Shown: positions 1 through 6,322 of the stretch, piece by piece
Position numbering within the stretch: position 1 is the stretch's first letter
Layout: every line of letters begins with the position of its first letter
Source of the DNA: Bacillota bacterium
GTDB lineage: Bacteria > Bacillota > Clostridia > Lachnospirales > Lachnospiraceae
Assembly (NCBI GenBank): GCA_023415475.1
Contig: JAEZKL010000051.1
Coordinates: 1-6,513 of the forward strand
DNA: 6,513 nucleotides
Direction: 5' to 3'
Program-made: the position numbers and the translations under genes
The notes under the pieces: generated by a model
What the model saw: the letters and a program-made list of their open reading frames with translations, nothing else
What the model was told of the DNA's origin: nothing
The model's database searches: none

Positions 1-279
1 GCGTGCACCTGAGTATATTTCTTTAATTCTACCGGTTCCATTCTTACCAAGTTCACTAAGAAGCTCCTCATAATAGTTCTTTAATTCAATGCCGTCACGT
101 TTAACAAGTTCATCCCATCTATATTTCACAGGTATCTTTTCTTCCGTATTTGTTTCTTTAGCCATCTTCAAGAACAAAATATAGGTAAGTTCAGTTACAT
201 ACTGATGATAAGTGATACCGTCATCTCTTAAAACATTACATAAGTTCCATAATTTCTGTACTATCTCTTGATTAGTCAT
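1..279 (-). CDS. hsdM: Type I restriction-modification DNA methyltransferase subunit HsdM, N-terminal part (cut by window edge)
   Basis: HsdM is the adenine-N6 methyltransferase subunit of a type I restriction-modification complex; with HsdS it methylates the recognition site, and with HsdR it forms the nuclease. Only the first 93 codons are in the window. They translate to a helical N-terminal domain typical of HsdM (starts MTNQEIVQKLWNLCNVLRDD and continues with GITYHQYVTELTYILFLKMA, a hallmark stretch). The S-adenosylmethionine-binding motif and the NPPF catalytic motif would lie beyond the left edge. The ATG at 277-279 is preceded by a strong AAGGAGAA ribosome binding site at 289-296. The gene starts 22 bp after the hsdR stop, which fits an hsdR-hsdM operon. 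hsdS is expected further downstream but is not seen. The assignment is firm although the domain is partial. Confidence 0.93.
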   Translation of the reverse strand, partial: MTNQEIVQKLWNLCNVLRDDGITYHQYVTELTYILFLKMAKETNTEEKIPVKYRWDELVKRDGIELKNYYEELLSELGKNGTGRIKEIYSGAR

Positions 280-301
280 TTTGATAAGTTCTCCTTTATC
301 T

Positions 302-3300
302 TTAAGCCGAATACATATAATTATTAATCTCATCAATAAAGGCATCAAGTTTCTCTCCAAATGCCTTGTTAACTGCGTTATATCCGCCTTTATTTTTAAA
401 TGCTTCTGCCTCAAATGTTTCTTTACTTAATACCGTCTCTTGTAACAGCTGCTGCTCAATTCGCTCCAGCCAGTTGATCTGAACCTTCGTCAATTCAGGA
501 TGAGCTAGTTTTGTTCTTATCATGGCCTTTCTGATACGTTCATCCTTACCAATTAAAGCATCGTCAAGGGATCTCTGTCTTATAAAGCTTATAATATCTG
601 CAACAATATCTTCATTCTTCATTTCTTTCCATGCAGTATTCAACAGGGTTTCATTGAATTTGTGACGATCCAGTTCTAGTTTTAATGCCTTTAGAGACTC
701 TCTAGTTAATTCCTTTGGTCTAGTTGCAATAATATTCAAAGCAGTAATCTCATTCAGATGAGTATCAATAAAGCTCCTGAACTCTTTAAGATAATCTTCT
801 GGTTTCTTAGCATCACCATATCCTCTTGCATGTTCTTTTAATTCGTCTTTGGCTGTGCTAACAAACCTAGCAGTATCATATCCACCTATAACATACTCAA
901 AAGCCAATTTACAATTTTTTATATGTTCTATTGCTTGATCTGCAGTCATGTTTTTAATAGTCTCGATAAATGCTTCCGGAGATTTTGAACCAGTAAGTGT
1001 ATTAAACTGTTCCCTGTTATTATCACTCATTCTGTTCTTATTTCTGCGTAATTTAGCAATAATCATATCAATTTGATTTTGTCTTGCTTTATCTGATTCA
1101 AGCATTTCAAAACGATCTATTAAGTCATCAAAGGTTTCCGTCGTACTTGTTACCACCGGTTTCATGGTAGACACTGGCAGCAGAGCATTATATACCCCTA
1201 CAGCATCATACACCTCAAAATGAGTCTTACCTATTTCCGGACACAATCTGGTAGCTCGTCCAAGCATTTGTTCAAAAAGTATCCTGGAACGAATCCTTCT
1301 TAAGAAAACAAGTGTTGTTATCTCTTCCACATCAATTCCAGTTGTCAAAAGGTCAACAGTTACTACTATACTTGGATAAGCTTCATTCTTAAACCTTCTT
1401 ATCGCTTCTGCTATCTTTTTCTTATTACCGTTCTCAATAGACCCAGTGATCTTCATTATCGCATTTTCATCGACACCCTGTTCTGTATAAATATCTTTAA
1501 ATATCTTTACAATCATATCAGCATGGGCATCATCAACCGCAAAGATTAGTGTTTTACCTTTATCATTCGGATCTATATCTTTTGATATTTCTCTAAGTAC
1601 AACCTCGTTAAAGCTTTTTGTTATGACACGCTTATTAAAGTCTTCAACATCAAACTTTAAATCATCTTCTAGTTCAGCACTATTGACTATCACGTTAGTT
1701 ACAGGGTCATAAATTGGCGGAGTATCCCCTGCATTAAAGGTAATTCCTTCTTCACTAAGTTTTGTTTTAATAAGGTGAGGTGCATCATGATCAACCAAAA
1801 AGCCGTCTACAACCGCTGTGCGGTAATCATAAGAAAAAACAGGCTTGCCAAAGATCTGAGTAGTGTGAAGAGCCGGTGTTGCTGTAAGAGCAATCTTAAC
1901 CGCATCAAAATAATCAATGACAGCCCTGTATTTACTCTTGAAGTCATCTTGATTTCGGTATAATACTTCATCTTCTCCCATTTCTTTATCAAGTATATAT
2001 CCTCTATGCGCTTCATCTACGATAATAAGATCATAGTCTGATATACCGGGCACGGCTCCTTCATTATACATAATGCGTTTAACCAGACTCTGAACTGTTG
2101 CAATATGCACCCTTGTATCTTTATTAAATTCTTTATCTTCCAAATCTTTTACGTCATAAATCTGATTTAATGTAAATAAGTCCTTGAGTCTTACTTCCTT
2201 AAAAGTATCCATAGTCTGGTCACCCAAAGCAGTTCTGTCAACCATATATAAGATTCGTTTAAATCTACTTGCATCAAGAAAACGATATATCATTCCAAGG
2301 ACTGTACGTGTTTTACCTGTTCCAGTAGCCATAGCTAATAAAGCAGTAGTTGCGTTATTTCTAATCGCTTCCTCTGCTGCCTTTATTGCATCTATCTGAT
2401 AATAGCGTAAGTTTAATCCATCCGGATCCTGTAATACTTCATATCCGGTACTAACCAGCTTCTGATTAGCAGACTCTATATCTTTCTCCAATGCCTGTAA
2501 AAGACCATCCGGGCTCGGCCATCCTGACAAAGCTTTGGGTACATTAAAAGTTTCTCTGATATCTAGAAACCATATACCGGACATCTCTTCATATTGTTTC
2601 AAATAAGGTCTTCCATTCGTTGCATAAAGAAATGGAACTTTATAATTCCCGTATGTCTTAATAACGTAATTTTCATGTTCCTTCTTTATATGTTTAGCAT
2701 AATCTTTACATTGACCATCAATAACCGCAGATATATTGGAGTGTTTCTTTTTTGCTTCTACAACCCCAACTAATTTTTCACCTATAAACAATGCATAATC
2801 CACTAGACCAAACTGGCTAGTAATAGAGTCTGTCGGCCATTCTGCAATAGCTATGTTCCTGTTTTTCTCAGGTCTTGTCCCCTTAGAATAACGTAAATTA
2901 ATAGTATCTGCTTCCCATCCGACATTTCTAAGTTGTTCATCAATAATCTCTCGAGTCTGAGCTTCAGTCAATTTAATGTTCGATGCATTCTTATAAGCTA
3001 TTGACTTACGGTCGCTTGATGCTTTTCCATTTCTCTGAATCTCTTGTAGTTGCAGCATTAAAGCTCGATTACTCTCCTCAAGCTCCTTATTTGCTCTTTC
3101 TAGCTCTTCAATACTAATTGATTGTTCTACCGGTTTAACATATTCAATCGGCTGGAAGCTATAATCTCCATATGTCTGCATAAACCAAACACATAATTCG
3201 TATGTAAGCTTTAAATTGGATAATGCTTGTTCCTTTGAATCCATACCATTGTGAGTGGCATCATTTCTGGTTAATCGTAATATACGAAAAGTATTATCAA

Positions 3301-3535
3301 TCTCTTTGGGTAAAAGATCATTTTGCTTTAAAATCTTAATTCTATTTGCATGAGTATTATCATATTCGGGCTCCTGCAATCCATCATAAGCAAGCATGTA
3401 TTTCGCTATATTCTCAGCAAGCATTCCTTGCTTTATTAATGATGTATTGGGATCTGAATATAGATTTTTTTCTGCCAAATCCCCCATTTTTACTAACTCT
3501 GGCCATTTTGATTTTAGAAATCCAAAATTACTCAT
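302..3535 (-). CDS. hsdR: Type I restriction endonuclease subunit R (HsdR)
   Basis: HsdR is the ATP-driven DNA translocase and nuclease of a type I restriction-modification complex; it pumps DNA past the HsdM/HsdS core and cuts far from the unmethylated target site. The 1077-residue length is normal. Domains in order: an N-terminal helical domain (about 1-135) resembling the start of EcoKI-like HsdR proteins (SDPNTSLIKQGMLAE at 27-41); a Glu/Lys-rich probable coiled coil (about 140-168); a PD-(D/E)xK nuclease domain (about 190-310) with D246 and the ExK pair E260/K262; an SF2 helicase core with Walker A ATGTGKT (403-409), DEAH (507-510), TATP (551-554), TTGID (731-735) and motif VI QMLGRATR (756-763); and a C-terminal helical domain like EcoEI R (about 830-1060). 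All key residues are present, so it should be active. The start follows GGGGTGA at 3540-3546. It lies 91 bp downstream of the DUF488 pair and 22 bp before hsdM. Confidence 0.97.
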   Translation of the reverse strand: MSNFGFLKSKWPELVKMGDLAEKNLYSDPNTSLIKQGMLAENIAKYMLAYDGLQEPEYDNTHANRIKILKQNDLLPKEIDNTFRILRLTRNDATHNGMDSKEQALSNLKLTYELCVWFMQTYGDYSFQPIEYVKPVEQSISIEELERANKELEESNRALMLQLQEIQRNGKASSDRKSIAYKNASNIKLTEAQTREIIDEQLRNVGWEADTINLRYSKGTRPEKNRNIAIAEWPTDSITSQFGLVDYALFIGEKLVGVVEAKKKHSNISAVIDGQCKDYAKHIKKEHENYVIKTYGNYKVPFLYATNGRPYLKQYEEMSGIWFLDIRETFNVPKALSGWPSPDGLLQALEKDIESANQKLVSTGYEVLQDPDGLNLRYYQIDAIKAAEEAIRNNATTALLAMATGTGKTRTVLGMIYRFLDASRFKRILYMVDRTALGDQTMDTFKEVRLKDLFTLNQIYDVKDLEDKEFNKDTRVHIATVQSLVKRIMYNEGAVPGISDYDLIIVDEAHRGYILDKEMGEDEVLYRNQDDFKSKYRAVIDYFDAVKIALTATPALHTTQIFGKPVFSYDYRTAVVDGFLVDHDAPHLIKTKLSEEGITFNAGDTPPIYDPVTNVIVNSAELEDDLKFDVEDFNKRVITKSFNEVVLREISKDIDPNDKGKTLIFAVDDAHADMIVKIFKDIYTEQGVDENAIMKITGSIENGNKKKIAEAIRRFKNEAYPSIVVTVDLLTTGIDVEEITTLVFLRRIRSRILFEQMLGRATRLCPEIGKTHFEVYDAVGVYNALLPVSTMKPVVTSTTETFDDLIDRFEMLESDKARQNQIDMIIAKLRRNKNRMSDNNREQFNTLTGSKSPEAFIETIKNMTADQAIEHIKNCKLAFEYVIGGYDTARFVSTAKDELKEHARGYGDAKKPEDYLKEFRSFIDTHLNEITALNIIATRPKELTRESLKALKLELDRHKFNETLLNTAWKEMKNEDIVADIISFIRQRSLDDALIGKDERIRKAMIRTKLAHPELTKVQINWLERIEQQLLQETVLSKETFEAEAFKNKGGYNAVNKAFGEKLDAFIDEINNYMYSA

Positions 3536-3626
3536 GCCTTCACCCCAAACTTACAATTTAGTATTATCTATTAAAAATATGCTTTTACATTCAACCGAGC
3601 TACTTACAATTATTAAATCTTCACTC

Positions 3627-4076
3627 TTAAACAATATGAAAAACATCTAACCCCGGAAAAACTTTTAAAACTTCATTTATTACCAGCCTTCTATGGCATT
3701 GTTCTGCGTGCTCTTCACTACATAATAAGCATGAATCAATCCAGTAATCTATACCTTTTTGTTTTATATATTGTGTTACATTTCTTTTTTTCATTAAGTC
3801 ATAATATTTTTCTTCATATTCAACCCAACCAATAGAACCTTTTTTATAAACGTCTAAGATCTCTTTAGTAGGGGAAAAAATTTGATCATGTATATATCCA
3901 ATTCCTCCTATTTGCATTAAAAAGTACTCAAGATCGTCACCTTTAGTAAAACCAGCTAATTGAGACGTATTATTTAATCTTACATCGATCACTTTTTCTA
4001 CATGATTAGCTTTAAGTAATTCAAAGAACTTTTTAGCATTCTTTTTTGTAAAGCCTATCGAATATATTTTATCCAT
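3627..4076 (-). CDS. DUF488 family protein, second and divergent copy
   Basis: A 149-residue cytosolic protein of the DUF488 family, whose biochemical function is not settled. Visible family features are an N-terminal KIYSIGFT strand (the usual form is TIGHS), a VIDVR motif with D31-V32-R33, and the C-terminal signature C119-SEEHAEQ-C127-H128-R129-R130. There is no signal peptide or membrane segment. The frame stays open ten codons upstream to an ATG at 4104-4106, but the ATG at 4074-4076 is preferred. It makes the protein begin MDKIYSIG like its paralogue, and AAAGGTGA at 4081-4088 sits at correct spacing. With this start only 4 bp separate it from the upstream DUF488 stop, which suggests translational coupling. 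The GHS to GFT change and shorter length suggest a specialised role beside its neighbour. It is the last gene before the 91-bp gap to hsdR. Confidence 0.82.
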   Translation of the reverse strand: MDKIYSIGFTKKNAKKFFELLKANHVEKVIDVRLNNTSQLAGFTKGDDLEYFLMQIGGIGYIHDQIFSPTKEILDVYKKGSIGWVEYEEKYYDLMKKRNVTQYIKQKGIDYWIDSCLLCSEEHAEQCHRRLVINEVLKVFPGLDVFHIV

Positions 4077-4080
4077 ATAG

Positions 4081-4088
4081 TCACCTTT
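4081..4088 (-). promoter_or_regulatory. Ribosome binding site of the second DUF488 gene, overlapping the upstream stop codon
   Basis: The minus strand reads AAAGGTGA. Its last three bases are the TGA stop of the upstream DUF488 gene, and five bases separate the GGTG core from the ATG at 4074-4076. This arrangement favours that ATG over the in-frame ATG at 4104-4106 and implies coupled translation of the two DUF488 genes. Confidence 0.6.
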
Positions 4089-4680
4089 CTTCAATATGAT
4101 AACCAATATCCTTATTACGGCATCTATAAGCTTCTTTTAAAAATTCCTCTTCTGTTTTATGAACGAACATACTAATTTGATTTCTATCAGGAAAATACAT
4201 ATTTAATAGTTCAGAATTTAAATCTTCATGTGATTCAAGTCTTCCATCCTCTAAAATATGTCCTACTTCACATCCAGCTTTATAAAAGGCATTCGCAACT
4301 AAAATAGCACGATGACAATCAATTGGCTTCTTTTCAAGACACATTAATGCTATTTTATTATTCTCTGTACCTTTAATCACATTCTGAAGTCCGGTATTAA
4401 ACAGATAACTTTCACTAAATTTTTCAAAATCTAAATACCCTTCTTTTGTATATAACTCTTTATTATCTTGGCGGGCGCCAAAATATTTTCCCATAAAGGC
4501 ATAATTAATATTATGATTTTTTAATTCTCTCGTTATATTCTCTCTGTCATAAGTTTGTGCATATTTTGAATATGGCGTACTTCTAACATCAATCACATAA
4601 TTTATATTATGCATTTTAAGTAATTGTAAAAAATGTTCAATCTTATGTTGCGAATGCCCAATAGTATAAATCTTACTCAA
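4081..4680 (-). CDS. DUF488 family protein, canonical copy
   Basis: A soluble protein of about 199 residues with the full DUF488 signature: KIYTIGHS near the N-terminus, VIDVR then STPYSKYA (D31-V32-R33), and the terminal motif C114-LEKKPID-C122-H123-R124. The Cys/His/Arg cluster is the likely active or metal site, but no reaction is established for the family, so none is assigned. The open frame allows a GTG start at 4687-4689. I prefer TTG at 4678-4680, because the GAAGGTGATT stretch just upstream is a near-perfect ribosome binding site that overlaps the GTG and has proper spacing only for the TTG. This also gives the typical MSKIYTIGHS beginning. It lies 12 bp downstream of the DuOB-like gene and 4 bp upstream of the second DUF488 gene, so the three form a compact operon. 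Family call is firm; the exact start is less so. Confidence 0.85.
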   Translation of the reverse strand: MSKIYTIGHSQHKIEHFLQLLKMHNINYVIDVRSTPYSKYAQTYDRENITRELKNHNINYAFMGKYFGARQDNKELYTKEGYLDFEKFSESYLFNTGLQNVIKGTENNKIALMCLEKKPIDCHRAILVANAFYKAGCEVGHILEDGRLESHEDLNSELLNMYFPDRNQISMFVHKTEEEFLKEAYRCRNKDIGYHIEER

Positions 4681-4683
4681 CTT

Positions 4684-4693
4684 AATCACCTTC
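4684..4693 (-). promoter_or_regulatory. Ribosome binding site that decides a TTG start
   Basis: On the minus strand this reads GAAGGTGATT, eight of ten bases identical to the ideal 16S complement GGAGGTGATC. It directly follows or overlaps the TAG stop of the DuOB-like gene (4693-4695) and contains the possible GTG start at 4687-4689. A ribosome binding here would be placed for the TTG at 4678-4680, six bases past the GGTG core, not for the GTG inside it. Confidence 0.6.
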
Positions 4694-5319
4694 TACAATA
4701 CAAATATTTGTGCAACAAACTTATAATAATTACCGTTATAATCGTCCTCCGGAATACTAACAACTATATATGCCTTATCAGCTATTTTACTAGATATATT
4801 ATAAAATGCATAGTCTGTCATAGACCAATCTTCGTAGTATCTACCATCAAAAACAAAGGACACTTTTTTTGTGTTTCTTCCTTGATTATTAGTTCTATCG
4901 GTTAAAATAACATTACTAACCTCATATAATCCTAGAGAATATCCAAATTGTAGGGCTGTTTCTTTACCGATATATGTATTAGTATTGCCAAAAACAATAC
5001 CCTTCGTTGTTACATACTGCTTTATGTTTTCTAAATCCATTTTACCTATGTATTCAAAATAGTAGTCTTCGTCAATAAGAACATTTTCCTTTTGTATTTG
5101 TAATGGAACATTCTCTTTAACGCGAACTCTCACTATATCTAAAATCTCACACTCTTTTCCGGTCTTATATATTACCATTTCAGGTGTTAGCGCATACATA
5201 GTACTTTCATCTTGACTGACTAATCTTACCAACTTTTTTGTACGAAGATTAATTCCTGAAACACAATAATTATGGTGCTTGGCAGATTTTGTTAAAACAA
5301 CAATTTGTAACTCATCCAT
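4693..5319 (-). CDS. Dual-OB (DuOB) family-like protein, partner of DUF488
   Basis: A 208-residue soluble, beta-rich protein. Its N-terminus (VVLTKSAKHHNYCVSGIN, then LVRLVS) matches my memory of the dual OB-fold domain family, where a first strand is followed by S-x-K-H...YC-V-x-G-I and then a (I/V)R-(P/L)-VS strand. OB folds commonly bind single-stranded nucleic acid, so a nucleic-acid sensing or targeting role is plausible, but this is inference. No catalytic motif, signal peptide or membrane segment is visible. The ATG at 5317-5319 has an ideal AAGGAGG at 5329-5335, nine bases upstream, and a promoter at 5358-5385. It is the first gene of a three-gene cassette with two DUF488 proteins downstream; members of these families occurring side by side supports the assignment. 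The family call is by recognition and could be wrong; the gene itself is secure. Confidence 0.7.
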   Translation of the reverse strand: MDELQIVVLTKSAKHHNYCVSGINLRTKKLVRLVSQDESTMYALTPEMVIYKTGKECEILDIVRVRVKENVPLQIQKENVLIDEDYYFEYIGKMDLENIKQYVTTKGIVFGNTNTYIGKETALQFGYSLGLYEVSNVILTDRTNNQGRNTKKVSFVFDGRYYEDWSMTDYAFYNISSKIADKAYIVVSIPEDDYNGNYYKFVAQIFVL

Positions 5320-5333
5320 TTATATATACCTCC

Positions 5334-5750
5334 TTATAAAATAACAACAATATCTGTATTATATTGTAACAAATAAAGCTGTAAAATTCTACAAAAATAT
5401 ACATAAATAGGTAATACCATTTTACTTAAGGAGCAATCTATTTTTTGCACTAAAGTGCTTTTAGATATACCTGTAATTTCTTCTACTTGCTTATAACTAT
5501 TAGTCTCTAATAACGTTAAAGCATGTTCTATCTGCTTTTTACCATAGACCTTAGGTCTTCCCTCTCTGAAGTCTGGTTTAGATTTAGCTATTATTTTACC
5601 TGACTGAGTTCTCTCAATTATCATAGCCCGTTCAAACTCAGCAAAGGCAAGAAGATTAGTAGAAATTAGTCTGCCCATAGGCGTATCTTCAATTAATCCT
5701 ATATTAAGTATGTGAATTCGTTGTGTGTCAAAATTTGCCCCTCGAACCAT
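5334..5750 (-). pseudogene. Serine recombinase (resolvase/invertase family) remnant
   Basis: This open frame of 138 codons holds the middle and end of a serine site-specific recombinase. Residues about 11-53 (HILNIGLIEDTPMGRLISTN, then AFAEFERAMIIERTQ) correspond to the end of the catalytic domain and the long E helix. Residues about 60-101 (FREGRPK, then QVEEITGISKSTL) are the Hin-like helix-turn-helix DNA-binding domain. The N-terminal portion with the catalytic serine and most active-site arginines is absent: intact members begin some 60-90 residues earlier. No ribosome binding site precedes the nominal ATG at 5750. After about residue 101 (below 5448) the similarity stops and the sequence reads into hydrophobic, low-complexity residues, overlapping the promoter and ribosome binding site of the DuOB-like gene. 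It is therefore a dead relic, a mark of past mobile-element activity. A DNA-binding fragment being made is possible but unlikely. Confidence 0.8.
5358..5385 (-). promoter_or_regulatory. Sigma-A-like promoter of the DuOB-DUF488-DUF488 operon
   Basis: On the minus strand a TTTACA -35 box (5380-5385, five of six consensus bases) is separated by 16 bp from a perfect TATAAT -10 box (5358-5363). Transcription should begin near 5351, giving a leader of about 30 nt with the AAGGAGG ribosome binding site at 5329-5335. The promoter lies inside the non-homologous 3' part of the recombinase remnant. A 7-bp inverted repeat (5347-5353 and 5361-5367) overlaps the -10 box and could be an operator. Confidence 0.6.
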
Positions 5751-5761
5751 TAATGATTATA

Positions 5762-5860
5762 TGTGTGAAACAAACTTAATAGTATCATACTTCTCTTAGT
5801 AAAACATATGGCATTGTTAGTTTGTTGCATACACAAAGCTACTATCATGCATAAAACAAA
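5762..5860. repeat. Overlapping imperfect inverted repeats in the intergenic gap
   Basis: Three copies of AACAAA or its complement lie in this gap. TGTGT-N2-AACAAACT (5762-5776) is mirrored by AGTTTGTT-N4-ACACA (5819-5835). The segment TTTGTTGCAT (5821-5830) can also pair with ATGC-N4-AACAAA (5847-5860). The two pairings are mutually exclusive because they share 5821-5830. There is no T-run, so these are not obvious terminators. They might be relics of recombination sites beside the broken recombinase, or chance in AT-rich DNA. Confidence 0.3.
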
Positions 5861-6064
5861 TTAATTAAACCATCGAAAAGGTATTCTCTCTTCATAACCG
5901 TTATACATATGAACAGTATCACTAATTCTAATATCATATTGTTCAGCTATATTATTCTCACCTCTCCATACCCCTATGCGATATGAAATAAATGAAGCAA
6001 CTATAATAATCAAGATAGTAACTAATGAATCCTTTAAATATCCCTTTAGCTTACTGTTATCCAT
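5861..6064 (-). CDS. Small single-pass membrane protein of unknown function
   Basis: A 67-residue protein I do not recognise. It has a short charged N-terminus (MDNSKLKGYLKDS), one clear hydrophobic segment at about residues 13-30 (LVTILIIIVASFISYRIGVW), and a polar C-terminal tail of about 35 residues ending in RIPFRWFN. It could be a signal-anchored protein; no lipobox cysteine or signal peptidase site is seen. It is called real because the ATG at 6062-6064 has an excellent AGGAGGA ribosome binding site (6072-6078, seven bases away) and a strong sigma-A-like promoter about 40 bp upstream (6103-6131). It is flanked by yebC upstream and the recombinase remnant downstream, with no tight operon partner. 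It may be cargo of the acquired island, possibly a small toxin-like or accessory membrane protein, but nothing in the sequence proves this. Confidence 0.72.
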   Translation of the reverse strand: MDNSKLKGYLKDSLVTILIIIVASFISYRIGVWRGENNIAEQYDIRISDTVHMYNGYEERIPFRWFN

Positions 6065-6102
6065 CTATTTATCCTCCTGCTATGTCCGACCATCTTATTT
6101 CC

Positions 6103-6131
6103 ATTTTATCGCAATTTCCAATATTTTTCAA
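6103..6131 (-). promoter_or_regulatory. Sigma-A-like promoter of the small membrane protein gene
   Basis: The minus strand shows TTGAAA (-35, 6126-6131), a 17-bp spacer and TAAAAT (-10, 6103-6108), each five of six bases of the consensus with optimal spacing. The predicted start near 6096 leaves a leader of about 30 nt containing the AGGAGGA ribosome binding site at 6072-6078. This separates the small gene from yebC transcription. Confidence 0.68.
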
Positions 6132-6168
6132 CTTTAATATACTATGCGTAGCTTACAAGAAGGTATAG

Positions 6169-6198
6169 AAAAGGATAGCTGTCGACCACCAGCTACCC
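6169..6198 (-). terminator. Probable intrinsic terminator downstream of yebC
   Basis: On the minus strand GGGTAGCTG (6190-6198) pairs with CAGCTATCC (6173-6181) across an 8-base loop, a 9-bp stem with one G-U pair, followed immediately by TTTTCT (6167-6172). The T-run is short, so strength is uncertain. It lies about 125 nt past the yebC stop and just before the next promoter. The 6199-6322 stretch between them shows no gene I can support. Confidence 0.5.
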
Positions 6199-6322
6199 CC
6201 TGTACAAGATTCATAATCATAGTACTTTTGAGACCTACAATCAATTACTCCTTCATGCGGTCCTATTACCCCTTGTTGTGTAAAGGTAAGTATCATACTG
6301 CTTTCCGTCAGTACCCCCCAGC

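Noticed and set aside
1775..2399. Short open frames in other frames inside hsdR on both strands
   Set aside because: They lie wholly within the well-supported hsdR gene, which has all its motifs in a single frame; they are shadows of it.
3563..3594. Possible separate hsdR promoter: TTGAAT (3589-3594) and GATAAT (3563-3568) on the minus strand
   Set aside because: The spacer is 20 bp, too long for a normal sigma-A promoter, and no better-spaced -10 box is present; left out of the feature list, though weak internal transcription cannot be excluded.
3549..3611. Direct repeat ACTTACAATT at 3549-3558 and 3602-3611 upstream of hsdR
   Set aside because: Ten AT-rich bases repeated once within about 60 bp is weak evidence for an operator and may be chance.
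5447..5462. GCACT/AGTGC hairpin followed by TTTT on the plus strand
   Set aside because: The stem is only 4-5 bp, and the sequence codes for the KSTLVQ part of the recombinase relic; no plus-strand gene ends here.
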